Shown here piece after piece: positions 1-10,751 of a stretch of DNA of 64,000 bases. Below the pieces are notes generated by a model, which ran no database searches, was not told the origin of the DNA, and worked only from the letters and a program-made list of their open reading frames with translations. Position 1 is the first letter of the stretch. Each line of letters starts with the position of its first letter. A program made the translations under genes and the position numbers. The stretch is from Cocos nucifera (taxonomy: Eukaryota > Streptophyta > Magnoliopsida > Arecales > Arecaceae): NCBI GenBank assembly GCA_006176705.1, contig QRFJ01000368.1:734501-798500 (forward strand), written 5' to 3'.

Positions 1-948
1 GCTGAGGTAGTTCGACCACTGAATGAGTTCGACTGCTGGAGAGAAAATTCTTGATTGAAGCTCTTTCATGATTACCAGTTGCATTAGACTAAGCACCGGG
101 CTAGACTTTGATGAGAGTGGGATTTATTCCCAACAGTACCCGATGTTCGGATAGGTCGAAAAGTCACAATGTAATAAAAATGAACCTGTAGAATATGGTT
201 ACCGTATAATTCATTCCCTTGATCATGATGCTCAAAAGAATGATCTAAGATTTACTGTCAATCCTAAAATTCGTTCACATTGTATTTCAATATTTAGCAT
301 CCATCATATGGACTACCTCGATCGAGGATTTGCTAAATTGAAATATAGCGATATAGTTGCTCCAACACTTGAAGGGATTAATCCCATCTTGACTCAAACA
401 CCGACAAGCCAAGTACTTGACTGCACCTAATAGCCTTCCATCACTAAATTAAAAATTCAGATAGTCCGATACCTAAGTACAATGAGTTGCTTGTAAGTCA
501 CCATGGTGGTCTCAGGTCTAAGAGATACTTATATCCATATTCTTCGGGGCTAATCTTGACAAAAAAAAACTTCGAAGTTGGTCATGTTCAGTGCAGATGT
601 ACCCATATATCTCACTTGCATGCCATGCTAGTATCTCAACACTTCTTAGTTATGAGGACAACCAACCTATATGGCACACAATGACCTATATTCGATAAAT
701 GTTATCATCTTAAGTAACAACGTATCTTTTGATCATGAATAATTTAAGGACTAAATGATAAATCCTTATTTATGAAATCTAGATAGTCCTAAGGACTTCA
801 TCACAACACAAGAGTTCATTAGAAGACAATAGAATTTATGATGAAAAATGTTAAAATAATTTTTATTATTTGATAATTTATATATAAGTATAATAAGTAG
901 CACAACCATCAACAGACTGATGATTGGCTTTAGAACATATTTTTAATA
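1..948 (-). repeat. Copia-1 3' LTR, first part only (window edge)
   Basis: This stretch matches 22450-23401 base by base with many differences, mostly C/T and G/A. In the minus direction the LTR should begin TGTTAGAAATATG as at 23401; here it begins TATTAAAAATATG at 948, so the terminal TG is lost. The intact 5' copy is 2747 bases, so about 1.8 kb of this LTR lies left of the window. Confidence 0.85.
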
Positions 949-961
949 ATCTTCCACTTGG
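949..961 (-). other. Copia-1 polypurine tract
   Basis: The minus strand reads CCAAGTGGAAGAT immediately before the LTR. It corresponds to the AAGTGGGAGAT-type tract of Copia-2 and Copia-3 with one G-to-A change. In the family this primes plus-strand DNA synthesis. Confidence 0.75.
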
Positions 962-1019
962 ACTAAAGTCAATCGATGCAGTATCTAATACCTATCTTTG
1001 ACTTAAAGTCGTTGAACTC

Positions 1020-1525
1020 CTTCACCACAATAGCTTTAGTGAATGGATCAGTCAGATTCTCCTTTCCATCGATCTTCTGAAGATCAACATCATCTCGATC
1101 CATAATTTCTCGAACAAGATGGAAGCGGCGCAGAATATGCTTCGTCCATTAGTGTGCCTTAGGCTTCTTCATCTAAGCAATGGCTCTAGAGCTATCTCAA
1201 TAGAGTAGAACTGGACATCAAAGAAGGATGCTACTTCAAACTCGATGATAAATTTCCTTAGCCACACTGCTTCTTTGGCAGCATCTGATGTAGCGACATA
1301 TTCTGTCTCATAAACTGAATCGACCATAGTATGCTGCTTGAAACTCTTTCAGTAGACGGCCCCACCATTAAGGGTGAATATATATCCCGATACACTCTTG
1401 CTATCATCATGATAAGACTAAAAACTAAAGTCTGTGAACCCCACCAGTTTTAAGTTCGATTCACCATATACAAGCCATTGGTTCTTAGTATTTCTTAATT
1501 ACTTCAGGATGATTTTAACAATCTT
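1020..1525 (-). pseudogene. Copia-1 RNase H remnant
   Basis: Out-of-frame pieces on the minus strand resemble the Copia-2 RNase H, including a YVATSDAAKEAVW-like segment near 1190-1300 and an equivalent of the final ADPLTKP motif near 1040. No continuous frame survives. It lies between the RT remnant and the polypurine tract, as expected. Confidence 0.65.
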
Positions 1526-2475
1526 TCAATGGTTCTCTCCTGGATTAGATTGGTATCTACTCACTACCCCTAGTGAGTATGCCACATCTAGTCGTGTACA
1601 TATCATGACGTACATGATAGAATCCACTATCGAAGCATATGGTATTCTACTCATACATTCTCTTTCTAGAGATGTTGTTGAACAATCCCTCTTTGAAAGA
1701 GAAATTCTATGGCCTATTGATAGATAGCCTTTCTTGGAATTCTTCATACTGAACCATTTCAGCATAGTGTCAATATATGTAGACTGCAATAATCCAAGCA
1801 ACTTTTTAGATCTATCTCTATAGATCTTCATCCCTAGGATGTAGGAAGCTTCTCCTAGATCTTTCATGGAGAACTGTGATGACAGCCAGATCTTTATTCC
1901 TTGTAATGTAGAAACATCATTTTTGATTAAAAGAATTTCATCCATATATAATACTAGAAATACTATTGCTGAACCATTAGCCCACTTGTATATGCAAGGC
2001 TCCTCTTCGTTCTTAATGAAGCCATACATTTTGATTATTCTATCAAATCGTATGTTCCAGCTTTGAGATGCTTGCTTAAGTCCATAAATGGATCTTTGAA
2101 GCGTACACACCTTAGACTCATCTATGAATGTGAATCCTTCAGACTGTATTATATACACCTCTTCATCCAGCTCTCCATTTAGGAAAGTCATTTTCACATC
2201 TATCTATCAGATTTCATAGTCCAGATGAGCAGCAATGGCAAGCATAATCCAAATGAATTTGAGTATTTTCACAGAAGAGAACGTCTCATCATAGTCAATA
2301 CAATAACGTTGATAATATTTTTTAGCAACCAAACAGACTTTATAGGTCTCCACCTTTCCATCTGTGCCTCTTTTTTTTTGAAGATCCACTTACATCCTAT
2401 GCATTTTATCCCTTCAGATGGATCAACCAATATCCATACATCATTGACCTTCATGGATTTTATTTCAAATTTCAT
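1526..2475 (-). pseudogene. Copia-1 reverse transcriptase remnant (RVT_2 type)
   Basis: Two minus-strand pieces, 1526-2197 (223 codons) and 2207-2475, carry copia RT sequence: WIFKKK and KVETYK upstream, then FLNGELDEEVY, SIYGLKQASQSW, the catalytic loop, and IMYVMICTRLDVAY. The catalytic YVDD box at 1937-1948 reads Tyr-Met-Asp-Glu, so the second aspartate is gone and activity would be lost even without the stops. The break near 2200 is a stop plus frameshift. RT copies the element RNA inside virus-like particles in the cytoplasm. Confidence 0.85.
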
Positions 2476-2901
2476 AGCCTCAAGCCATTTCTCAGAGTCG
2501 GATTTCTACATTGCATCCATATAGAAGATTGGATCCTGATCATTCTCATCAAGTTCGATAGGATCCCCGGTCTGGATCAAAAAATCATAGTATCTATCCG
2601 ATTGATGTGGTACTCTATCCGATTGTCTTAGGGATGCATCTACCATGGGTTCTGGGTCTGATCTAATCAGATCCGGCTCAGGTTCAATAACTTATGTCTG
2701 TTCTCTTATCTATCGTACATTATCAAGTTCGACCTTAGAGGTATCAGTTTCTTCACCAAAGAACTTCTTTTCTAAAATGACAGTCTTAAGGCTGACAAAC
2801 ACTTTTTGCTCATCAGCAAGGTAGAAGTGGTATCCTTTGATTTTTTTTGGATAACCTATAAAACTATACTTATCAGACCTAGGTCCAAGCTTGTTTATCA
2901 T
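2476..2901 (-). pseudogene. Copia-1 integrase C-terminal remnant and linker
   Basis: At 2710-2901 the minus strand encodes NKLGPRSDKYSFIGYPKK, then HFYLADEQKVFVS and VILEKKFF, the domain that follows the copia integrase core (compare 8805-8934 in Copia-2). The remainder toward 2476 is the poorly conserved linker before RT. The coding homology stops abruptly at 2901, where Copia-2 LTR sequence begins; its upstream partner resumes at 11509. Confidence 0.8.
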
Positions 2902-4908
2902 TAAATGAGTCTTGAGTCTTGAGTCAACGGTGTGGAGATACCGGAGTGAGAGTACAGATATTCATTAGAGAACGAGGACACTGAGCGTGACCACCTCGAG
3001 TAGTCATTAGGAAGTCTACCTTCTCATCAATGACTGACTCGATGCTGCAGTGGTGTGTCTGATTCTTTGATCGAAGGTGCATCGGCAGTTCACCTTAAGA
3101 ATGTTATAGTTTTACTACACCATAACTCGGTCTCCTAGCCATTCGAAATCCTAAGGTGTATGTTGGCTATAGCATGTTCATTGTAGGAACTGGATTGCAT
3201 CAAGATGGAATCTATCTACCTCGGTGGTACAGGAACAGCCCTATGATGATCATGAAAATCAAGTCCAGAAGCCCATGGTCATGGTAGAGTGAAATAATAG
3301 AAAGAGTTTCTATTTAGATTTTCACATCGGAACTTGAATCGAATGATTACATCATATGACAGAAACTAGGGTTTGACGAGTTCACCTTAACCCTAATCTG
3401 ATCGGGGCTCAAGATAGAAGAACTTAATCACACAGGTAGCTGCACCAAGAGGTTCGCATTCAGCTCTGATGGGTTGCCACCATATACTGCTAGGTGTCAC
3501 TGGTGGATTTTGGGAGCAATTAGAATGATTTAGATGATCGATCATTCTAGCTGTTCGAATCAGAAGAGTTCTGATCCATCGAAAGGAGTTTCGATGATGT
3601 CGATGATAGAGATCATGACATATCCCATTACCATACAGAACTGAACCTAACTGGGTCACACAAACAAGGGTTTGAATCTGGTGATCATCAATTGAACTGA
3701 TCTAGTTCAATTGATCTGAATGAGATTCAATTAGGTTCAAGAAAATCGTGCTAGCACTCGATTGAACCTAACGTTCTTCTTTTACTATCATAAATAAGTT
3801 GTCCTGACTGAGCCAAAGAAGTTTGTGCTCGAATCAGAGGCCTTCACTTGGTCTGACTGGAGCTTGTCCAGGTCAGAAAAGGGTTGTCTTATTTTGTAAG
3901 ACAATTACCTGCCATTTTTGGTCACCTGCCATTTCTCGTCCTTTGACTTTGGTCAAAAGTCTGACCTTTGACTGGTCAAATATTGACCATTGACACTTTG
4001 ACTTCTTGATCCACATGTCATGCACCTATTGGAGAGCTAGGTGGGGGCTTGTCCCCTACTAGAAACCTGGCAAGGAGGAGGGCGCACACCAAGGGTGGCG
4101 TGCACCCAAGCTGGAGGCGCCCAGGAGTCCCTGTTGGATAGGGACTCCATCTCCTTTTTGGATTCCGAATTAGAGTTCTCCTAAGAACCAACTTTGACTG
4201 ATCTTAGGCACCCTCTAAGGAGGAATCCAGGGGACTCTATTCCCACCAATCAGATTTAGATCTGATTTCACAAAGGATTGTGATTGGTTGGGAAGAAGAG
4301 GAGTTGGATCACGCATAGTCTATAAATAAGACCCTGCGCCCAACTCAAAAAGCAATAGAATTTCTCCATGCCCCAAGGCTGCCTCTCTCTTCCTCCTCCA
4401 TGCCAAGTCCATCCTTCTCCCTCTCCTCTCCATGTCCAAAAGTAGTTTTGGATCTCAGGTTGGTGCAATCCAGATGAGAGAAAGGCGACAGAAAGCTAGA
4501 AGGCTGCGCTGCTGCAAAGGACAACTGCTGATCTTCGAAAAGCTAGTTTTGAAGATCCTCCAGATCAGATCCAGATCTAATTTTTGGAGACGTGATAGAG
4601 AAGAAGAGGATCTCTAGATCCAGCCTGAGTGGATATCGGTAGAGGCCAGGCACTTGCATGGCTAGATCCAGAACCTTCCGCTGCTTATAGGATCATCAAC
4701 GGATAATAGGATTACCCATACATCAAGGTAAATTAAATTTGATTTAATTTATCTATATTTTATTTTAATTATTAAAATAATAAGAATTAGATCTAAAATA
4801 TCTCAGATCTAATTTAGGATCAAAGAAAAAAAAATTTTAAAATATATCTCTTGATCCGATCAGATCTGAACGAACCTGATCCTGAGGAAATCAGGATTTT
4901 TCCCTTCA
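2902..4908 (+). repeat. Copia-2 5' LTR, 5'-truncated, long form
   Basis: It aligns with the Copia-3 LTRs (27220-29492 and 35511-37764, opposite strand) over its whole length, starting about 300 bases inside them. It ends in ...CTTCA at 4908, two bases before the primer-binding site. Complete it would be about 2.3 kb, as in Copia-3. The first bases carry a short local duplication (GAGTCTT repeated, 2906-2922). Reading frames inside it are LTR sequence, not genes. Confidence 0.85.
4321..4328 (+). promoter_or_regulatory. Copia-2 LTR TATA box
   Basis: TATAAATA at this place is also present at the equivalent position of both Copia-3 LTRs (27787-27794 and 36078-36085, minus strand). Conservation in three copies and a place well inside the LTR fit an RNA polymerase II promoter at the U3/R border, with transcription starting some 30 bases downstream. 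Confidence 0.65.
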
Positions 4909-4910
4909 AC

Positions 4911-4928
4911 TGGTATCAGAGCCAGGTT
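4911..4928 (+). other. Copia-2 primer-binding site
   Basis: TGGTATCAGAGCCAGGTT lies two bases after the LTR end. It is the standard plant copia site complementary to the 3' end of initiator methionine tRNA, where minus-strand DNA synthesis starts. The same site is at 35493-35509 (Copia-3), 20636-20652 (Copia-1) and 43814-43824 (Copia-4). Confidence 0.85.
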
Positions 4929-6783
4929 CTAAAAGTATTTAGATCTAATTTTAAATTTATTTTAATCTAAAAAATAAGATGATTTTAGATGTCACATGAG
5001 ATGTGATCAGATCTAAAATCAAAAAAATTAAAATTAAATAATTTGGATCTAAGATTATGAAAATATGCATGACTAGTTCTAAAATAGAATTAGTTCTATA
5101 GAATAGTCTTGCATGTTCATAATTTTAATTTAATTAAATTATATTTTTAGATCTATTTATTTACTTATTTTTTGATATTATAATTATTATAATAAGATCT
5201 AAAAAATAGTAAATAAAAATTATTTAATTTTAACATCATATGAGATATGATTGATGCATGTCTAGACTAGTTGTAGAATAGTTCTACATAATTATCTAGA
5301 TTAGAATTTTATTTTGATAAGATCAATTTAAATCTAATTTTTTAGATTATTATATGAGATAATTTAGATCTAAAAATATGCATGATTCGATACATGAGAT
5401 GTATGCAAAATATGCCATGATTAGATCTAATTTGTATATGAGATATATGATATAGATCTAAAACTATTTTGTAGTATTATCATGTTCCTGATTAAGGCGT
5501 TCCTCTTGGCCGTCCGGTCATAAGAATGAAGAAGGGTTTAAAGGCCCTCTCCTTCATTCGATGGGGTGTTCTTATGATGTGTAGGGGTGCTGCGTGTTCG
5601 TCCTTAATCAGAAAATCAAAACTTACTTTCTGCAAAATCCTAGATCCTGAAACCCTAGGATTTATTATGCATATTTTATTTATGAACCCTACTTAATTAA
5701 AATTAAGATTATGAAATATTAATTAGATCTAAAATTGAGAATTTTAGATCTAAGACATATTCATAATACTGGGTTCGGGCTTGGGTAGCTCAATTAGGTC
5801 TAAGCGGTTGATCAAACCGAATCAAGAGTTGGTTAGATGGGATCAACAATGCTTAAATTGACCAGCCTAATAGGATTAAGTCTGGGTCAAGATCGAGTCA
5901 CGATCAAGCAAGACCTAATTAGGCTCAGAGGTTAGAGTCTGGATTGTAGGCTAACCCAATTGGTTCTGGCTCAATAATTTGGTGTCTAAGGTAAGTTTGG
6001 CAGATACGATCGACTGATTTTTAATTGGAAGCTACTCGAACTGAATGCATTCTTGTACGAGTTAATGGCATATTTCTTCCACCGTCTCACTTATCTGGCC
6101 ATATCTGTTGACTCAGTTCTGATTTAAGGTGGTCAATAATCCGAGCTAACCCATGCCACTAGGTTAGTCATAATTGTTATGACTATGATCAGTCTAGTTT
6201 AATGAGATCTGAATCAATTCTCCTAAAGAAAAGATTAAGTCTGAGGTCTTCCACCATTGTAGATGTGTGGACTCTTTCTAGGATTGATTGTTCTCAGTTG
6301 GATACAGTGGCTCAGTTGCACCGGGAAGATACAACCATGTCTATTAGGCATTGGATGCTATGGGCTGGAGGATGAGTTGGGCTCAATATTCTGGATATGG
6401 TGAGAGACTCAATTAGAATTCCAGTCTGTGCAAATGGTGGGTCTGACTTAACTAAGGAGTGGATCAATATTTTGGATACGGTGAGATTCATGAATTAGAG
6501 ACCAAGTTTGGGTGCACCATGATTAGAGAATCATTGAACAAGAGTTATTCACTCATTGGCTAACCCATCATCAATAACTGTTAGGTGAGGTGATGAGCCA
6601 ATTGGTGAGACTGCACCCCCCACTAGAAATCATTAATCATAAAGATTTTCGCATCTCTATGGAGGGAGTGTAGGGATCCGAGAAAATAGTGAAAGCTAAT
6701 TTATTTAAAAATAAAATTTTTAAATAAATTGGTCAAGTCATAATTATAGTATCTAACTAGAATCTTTGACTCTCTATAAAAAA
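4929..6783 (+). other. Copia-2 untranslated leader
   Basis: A 1.85-kb AT-rich non-coding leader between the primer-binding site and gag. It matches 33661-35490 on the opposite strand (Copia-3 leader), including the folded element at 5488-5611. No ORF is conserved between the copies. The length is typical of large plant copia elements, where dimerisation, packaging and translation signals lie. Confidence 0.75.
5488..5611 (+). promoter_or_regulatory. Folded leader RNA element, candidate packaging or dimerisation signal
   Basis: The outer arms CTGATTAAGG (5488-5497) and CCTTAATCAG (5602-5611) pair perfectly. Inside, TCATAAGAA (5518-5526) pairs with TTCTTATGA (5569-5577), and TGAAG/AGGG (5527-5536) pairs with CCCT/CTTCA (5545-5556) around a short loop. 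The Copia-3 copy at 34820-34944 keeps both stems: the outer one with one U-G wobble, the inner one extended to 11 perfect pairs. The structure is seen; the function is inferred from its place between primer-binding site and gag. Confidence 0.55.
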
Positions 6784-7600
6784 ATGTCTGCGTCCAACCC
6801 ATTAGCACGTATCCTAGACACACATAGACTGACCGAACCCAATTATAAAGATTGGCTCAGGAACTATAAAATCATTTTAGGTTCCGAGAAGTTAACCCAT
6901 GTATTAGGACCAGGATCCTCCCACCTTACCAGTCCATCCATCCACTGAACAGAGAGCGTCTCTGAAAAAATGGATAGACGAAGATAATAAGGCCAGATAT
7001 TACATGTTGGGCTCGATGTCTGATGAGCTCCAGCACCAACATGAAGATATCGAGACTGCTCGCCAAATGTTGGCTCACCTGCAAGGAGATGTTTGGTGAA
7101 CAGAGTCGCGCAGCCAAGTATCAAGTCACGAAATGACTTTTTAAGGCTAAGATGCGTGATGGGCAGTCAGTCCAAGATCACTGTCTGATGATGATCAAGG
7201 ACATGGAAGAGCTTGAGAAGCTCGGTGTGAAGTTAGACTTGGATCTATAGAATGATATTATTCTGCAATCCTTGACTGATGCATATGGGCAATTCATCAT
7301 GAATTACCACATGCATAAACTTCAAAATTTCTTTGGCCGAATTAATGAATATGCTGGTCACCGCTGAGCTTTCTATGAAAGATTCTAAAGGCTCAGTTCT
7401 TGCTATGGAATGGACTTCTTCCAAAAGAAAGTCTTATGGAAAGAAAAAGAAGTCTGTGAAAAAGCAGAAGATGGAAGGAACAAAGAAGAAGAAGGCAGAG
7501 CCGAAGATAAAAGCCGCTGGCAAAGGAAAGTATTTTCCATTGCAACAGCGATGGCCATTGGAAGCGGAACTGCCCTACTTACCTGGCCACCCTGAAGAAC
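6784..7600 (+). pseudogene. Copia-2 gag (capsid) with damaged zinc knuckle
   Basis: The ATG at 6784 opens MSASNPLARILDTHRLTE; NYKDWLRNYKIIL is the usual copia gag N-terminus. The frame is broken near 6945, and stops interrupt it at about 7132 and 7249. The basic part (KRKSYGKKKKSVKKQK, from about 7405) leads to a CCHC knuckle at 7531-7573, of which Cys-2, His and the last Cys remain. Its first Cys is Tyr (TAT) and one extra T shifts the frame. Gag forms the particle shell and binds element RNA. Confidence 0.85.
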
Positions 7601-7624
7601 AAGAAGGAAGGTCCTTCTGGAGGT

Positions 7625-7900
7625 ATGCTCGTTATTGAGTCTAACCTTATGGTTTCTTCTGCATCCAGTTGGGTGCTTGACTCTGGTTCTAGTGCTCATC
7701 TGTGCACTTCCATGCAGGGTCTTGAGGATAGCAGGAGGCTGAGGGATGGAGACATGATCCTATGCATCGGTAATGGAGCAAGAGTTGCTGCAGTAGCCAG
7801 TGGGAACATACCCTCTTTGATTACCATCTGGTTTAGACTTAGTTTTGAAAGACTGTTATTATGTGCCTGTAGCTAGCAGGAAATTTGATTTCTGTTTCAT
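7625..7900 (+). pseudogene. Copia-2 aspartic protease
   Basis: WVLDSGSSAHLC with the catalytic Asp-Ser-Gly triplet at 7679-7687 identifies the retrotransposon pepsin-like protease, which cuts the Gag-Pol polyprotein. The frame is lost near 7820, after GNGARVAAVASG. The downstream sequence YYVPVASR, normally ending the domain, is present in another frame at about 7856. Confidence 0.8.
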
Positions 7901-8934
7901 GCTTAGCACTAAGAAGGCTATGTGATTACCTTCTTTAAGGACCATTGTAACATTCTTTATGAAAGAAATAAAATTGCAAATGGTTTTCTTATTAATGGTC
8001 TTTATCAGCTACATATTGATGTACCTGTTCTAACTATCGAGCAAAACATGAATGCCAAACGACCTAGGGATAGTCCAAATGATAGATATCTATGGCACCT
8101 AAGATTAGGTCATATAGCAGAAGATAGGATCAACAAATTGGAGAAAAATGGGCTATTGAGTCCATTGACTTCCGAGTCATATCCAACTTGTGAATCTTGT
8201 CTTCAAGGCAAAATGACTAAACTCCCTTTTGTTGGACATGGGGAGAGGGCCACAGATCTCCTTGCCCTAGTACATACTGATGTGTGCGGCCCATTTGATG
8301 TGCCGGCTAGAGGCAATTTTGTCTACTTCATTACCTTTACCGATGATCTGTCTAGGTATGGGTATGTGTATCTTATGAGACATAAGTCTGAAGCTTTTGA
8401 AAAGTTCAAAGAATTCAGACATGAAGTAGAAAAACAAACTGAAAAACCCATTAAGGTTCTTCGATCAGATCGAGGAGGTGAATACCTTAGCCAAAATTCC
8501 TAGACTATCTCAAGGAAAATGGCATAGTCTCTCAATGGACTCCACCAGGAACACCTCAACTCAACGGGGTTTCAGAACGGAGAAATCGGACTCTATTGGA
8601 TATGGTTCGATCCATGATGAGCTTCACAGACCTCCCTGATTTTCTTTGGGGACATTCATTGTTAACTTCAATTTATCTACTGAATAGGGTTCCCTCTAAA
8701 ACCGTTCCTACCACACCGTATGAGATATGGCATGGTAAGAAACCAAGTCTGAGTCATCTCAGAATTTGGGGTTGTCCGGCTCATGTCAAAAGACAACAAG
8801 CGGACAAGTTAGAGTTTAGGTCCTTTAGAGCTCGATTCATAGGATATCCTAAAGAGTCATTAGGATACTATTTCTACATTCCAGAAGACCACAATGTGAT
8901 TGTGAGTCGACATGCCATCTTTCTTGAAAAATAG
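7901..8934 (+). pseudogene. Copia-2 integrase
   Basis: The order is: pre-integrase zinc-binding segment (WHLRLGH with CESC, about 8093-8206); rve core with the first Asp in HTDVCGP (about 8273-8293) and the second in SDRGGEY; third catalytic position in the SERRNRT block near 8571-8591, after a one-base frameshift near 8503; C-terminal domain (DKLEFRSF, GYPKESLGYYFYI, AIFLEK) ending at the stop at 8932-8934. Integrase inserts the cDNA into nuclear DNA. The catalytic residues remain, but the frame is broken. Confidence 0.88.
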
Positions 8935-10200
8935 TTTATTCAAGATAGCGGCATTGGAAAGCAGATTAAGCTTGATGAGAAAGTCTCACAAGTACAACGA
9001 GCTAAGGACCAATTGGAACCAAATCAGGTTGAGCCAATAAGAACACTACCTCCTCCACCTCGTAGATCGAAAAGAGTTTTTCCATCCCCCTGAAAGATAC
9101 TTAGGTATTATTTCAGAGGAAAGTAGAGAAAATGTTCCTCGTAGGTAATGGTGCTCATGGTGATGATCCCAAAACCTACAACGAGGCGATATCAGATATC
9201 GACTCCGAGAAATGGCTAGAGGCAATGCAGTCAGAAATTGACTCGATGCACTCAAACCAAGTCTGGACCTTGGTAGATCCACCAGAAGGTATAGTACCTA
9301 TTGGGTGTAAATGGATCTTCAAGAGAAAGATTGGTGCAGATGGGAATGTGGAGACATTCAAGGCTAGACTAGTGGCAAAAGGTTATAGTCAATGCGAAGG
9401 CATTGACTATCAGGATACCTTTTTCCCCAGTGGCTATGCTAAAATCCATCCGCACATTGCTTGCCGTTGCAGCCTATTTCGATTATGAAATATGGCAAAT
9501 GGACGTGAAAACGGCATTCTTAAATGGATATCTTGAGGAAGATATCTATATGGAACAGCCGCTAGGTTTCACATCCAGTGATACTGATCACAAGGTTTGC
9601 AAGCTGCAAAGGTCCATATATGGACTTAAGCAAGCATCTCGGAGCTGGAACACTCATTTCAATGATGTGATCAAAATTTTTGGTTTCATCAAAAATGAAG
9701 AGGAACCGTGTGTCTTTCAAAAAGGTCAGTGGGAGCGCTGTTGTCTTCCTCGTATTGTACGTGGATGACATCCTCCTTATTGGGAATGATATTCCCATGA
9801 TGACAACAGTCAAATTATGGTTGTCCAAGGAATTCTCCATGAAAGACCTAGGTGAAGCATCCTTTATTCTAGGAATTAAGGTCTATAGGGATAGACCGAA
9901 TAGGATGCTAGGACTTTCACAGAAGATGTACATAGAGAAAGTACTAAAGAGGTTTAGTATGGAAAACTCTAAGAGGGGATTAATACCCTTCAGACATGGT
10001 ATTCATCTTTCCAAGAAGATGTGCCCTAGCACACCTGAGGAAATAGAATGCATGAGCAAGATCCCTTATGCTTCTGCAATAGGGAGCCTCATGTATGCCA
10101 TGCTATGTACACGACCTGATATAGCCCATGCTGTGAGTGTCACAAGCAGATATCAGTCAAATCCAGGTGAAGAACACTGGACTTCTGTGAAATGTATCCT
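8935..10200 (+). pseudogene. Copia-2 reverse transcriptase
   Basis: The linker to about 9120 is frameshifted. From 9132 the RT begins (EKWLEAMQSEIDSM, CKWIFKRK, KARLVAKGYSQ). It changes frame near 9410 and again near 9715, with MDVKTAFLNGYLEEDIYMEQ and SIYGLKQASRSW between. The catalytic YVDD box at 9758-9769 is intact, and the thumb side (DLGEASFILGIKVYRD, MLCTRPDIAHAVS) follows in one frame to 10378. At least two indels destroy the polyprotein. Confidence 0.9.
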
Positions 10201-10737
10201 TAAGTACTTGAGAAGAACTAAGGATATGATGTTGGTCTTTGGTAACGGAGAACTCCAAGTCCAGGGATACACAGACTCGGATTTCATGTCCGATATAGAT
10301 GATCGAAAGTCGACATCTGGGAGTCTGTTTGTGTGCAATGGTGGTGCTGTCAGCTGGAAGAGTTCCAAGCAAACATGATAGCAGATTCCACCATGGAAGC
10401 AGAATATATCGCTGCATCAGAGGCTGCGAAGGAAGCATTCTGGTACAAGAAGTTTGCTGCAGAAATTGGAGTAATGCCATCAGATGCCATTCCTCTATAC
10501 TGCGACAACAATGGCGCCATAGCCCTTGCTAAGGAGCCGAGGTCTCACCAAAAATCCAAGCACATTGAGCGGCGATACCACCTCATCCGCGATTACCTCG
10601 AGAAGGGTTACGTCGAGGTCAAGAGAGTCAACTCCACAGATAATGTGGCAGACCCACTTACAAAGCCGTTGGGCCAGCAGAAGATCGAAGCCCACCTTGA
10701 GAAGATGGGACTTAGACTTGTAGCCAATTGGCTTTAG
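10201..10737 (+). pseudogene. Copia-2 RNase H
   Basis: GYTDSDFMSDIDDRKSTSG (catalytic Asp) leads to a frameshift at about 10370-10380, then ADSTMEAEYIAASEA with the catalytic Glu, YCDNNGAIALA with a further Asp, and HIERRYHLIRDYL to DNVADPLTKPL, with a stop at 10735-10737. RNase H removes template RNA during reverse transcription. The stop is three bases upstream of the polypurine tract. Confidence 0.88.
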
Positions 10738-10739
10738 GA

Positions 10740-10751
10740 CAAGTGGGAGAT
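10740..10751 (+). other. Copia-2 polypurine tract
   Basis: CAAGTGGGAGAT followed directly by the LTR TG is the plant copia plus-strand primer. The same string is at 29493-29505 in Copia-3 (minus strand). Confidence 0.85.
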
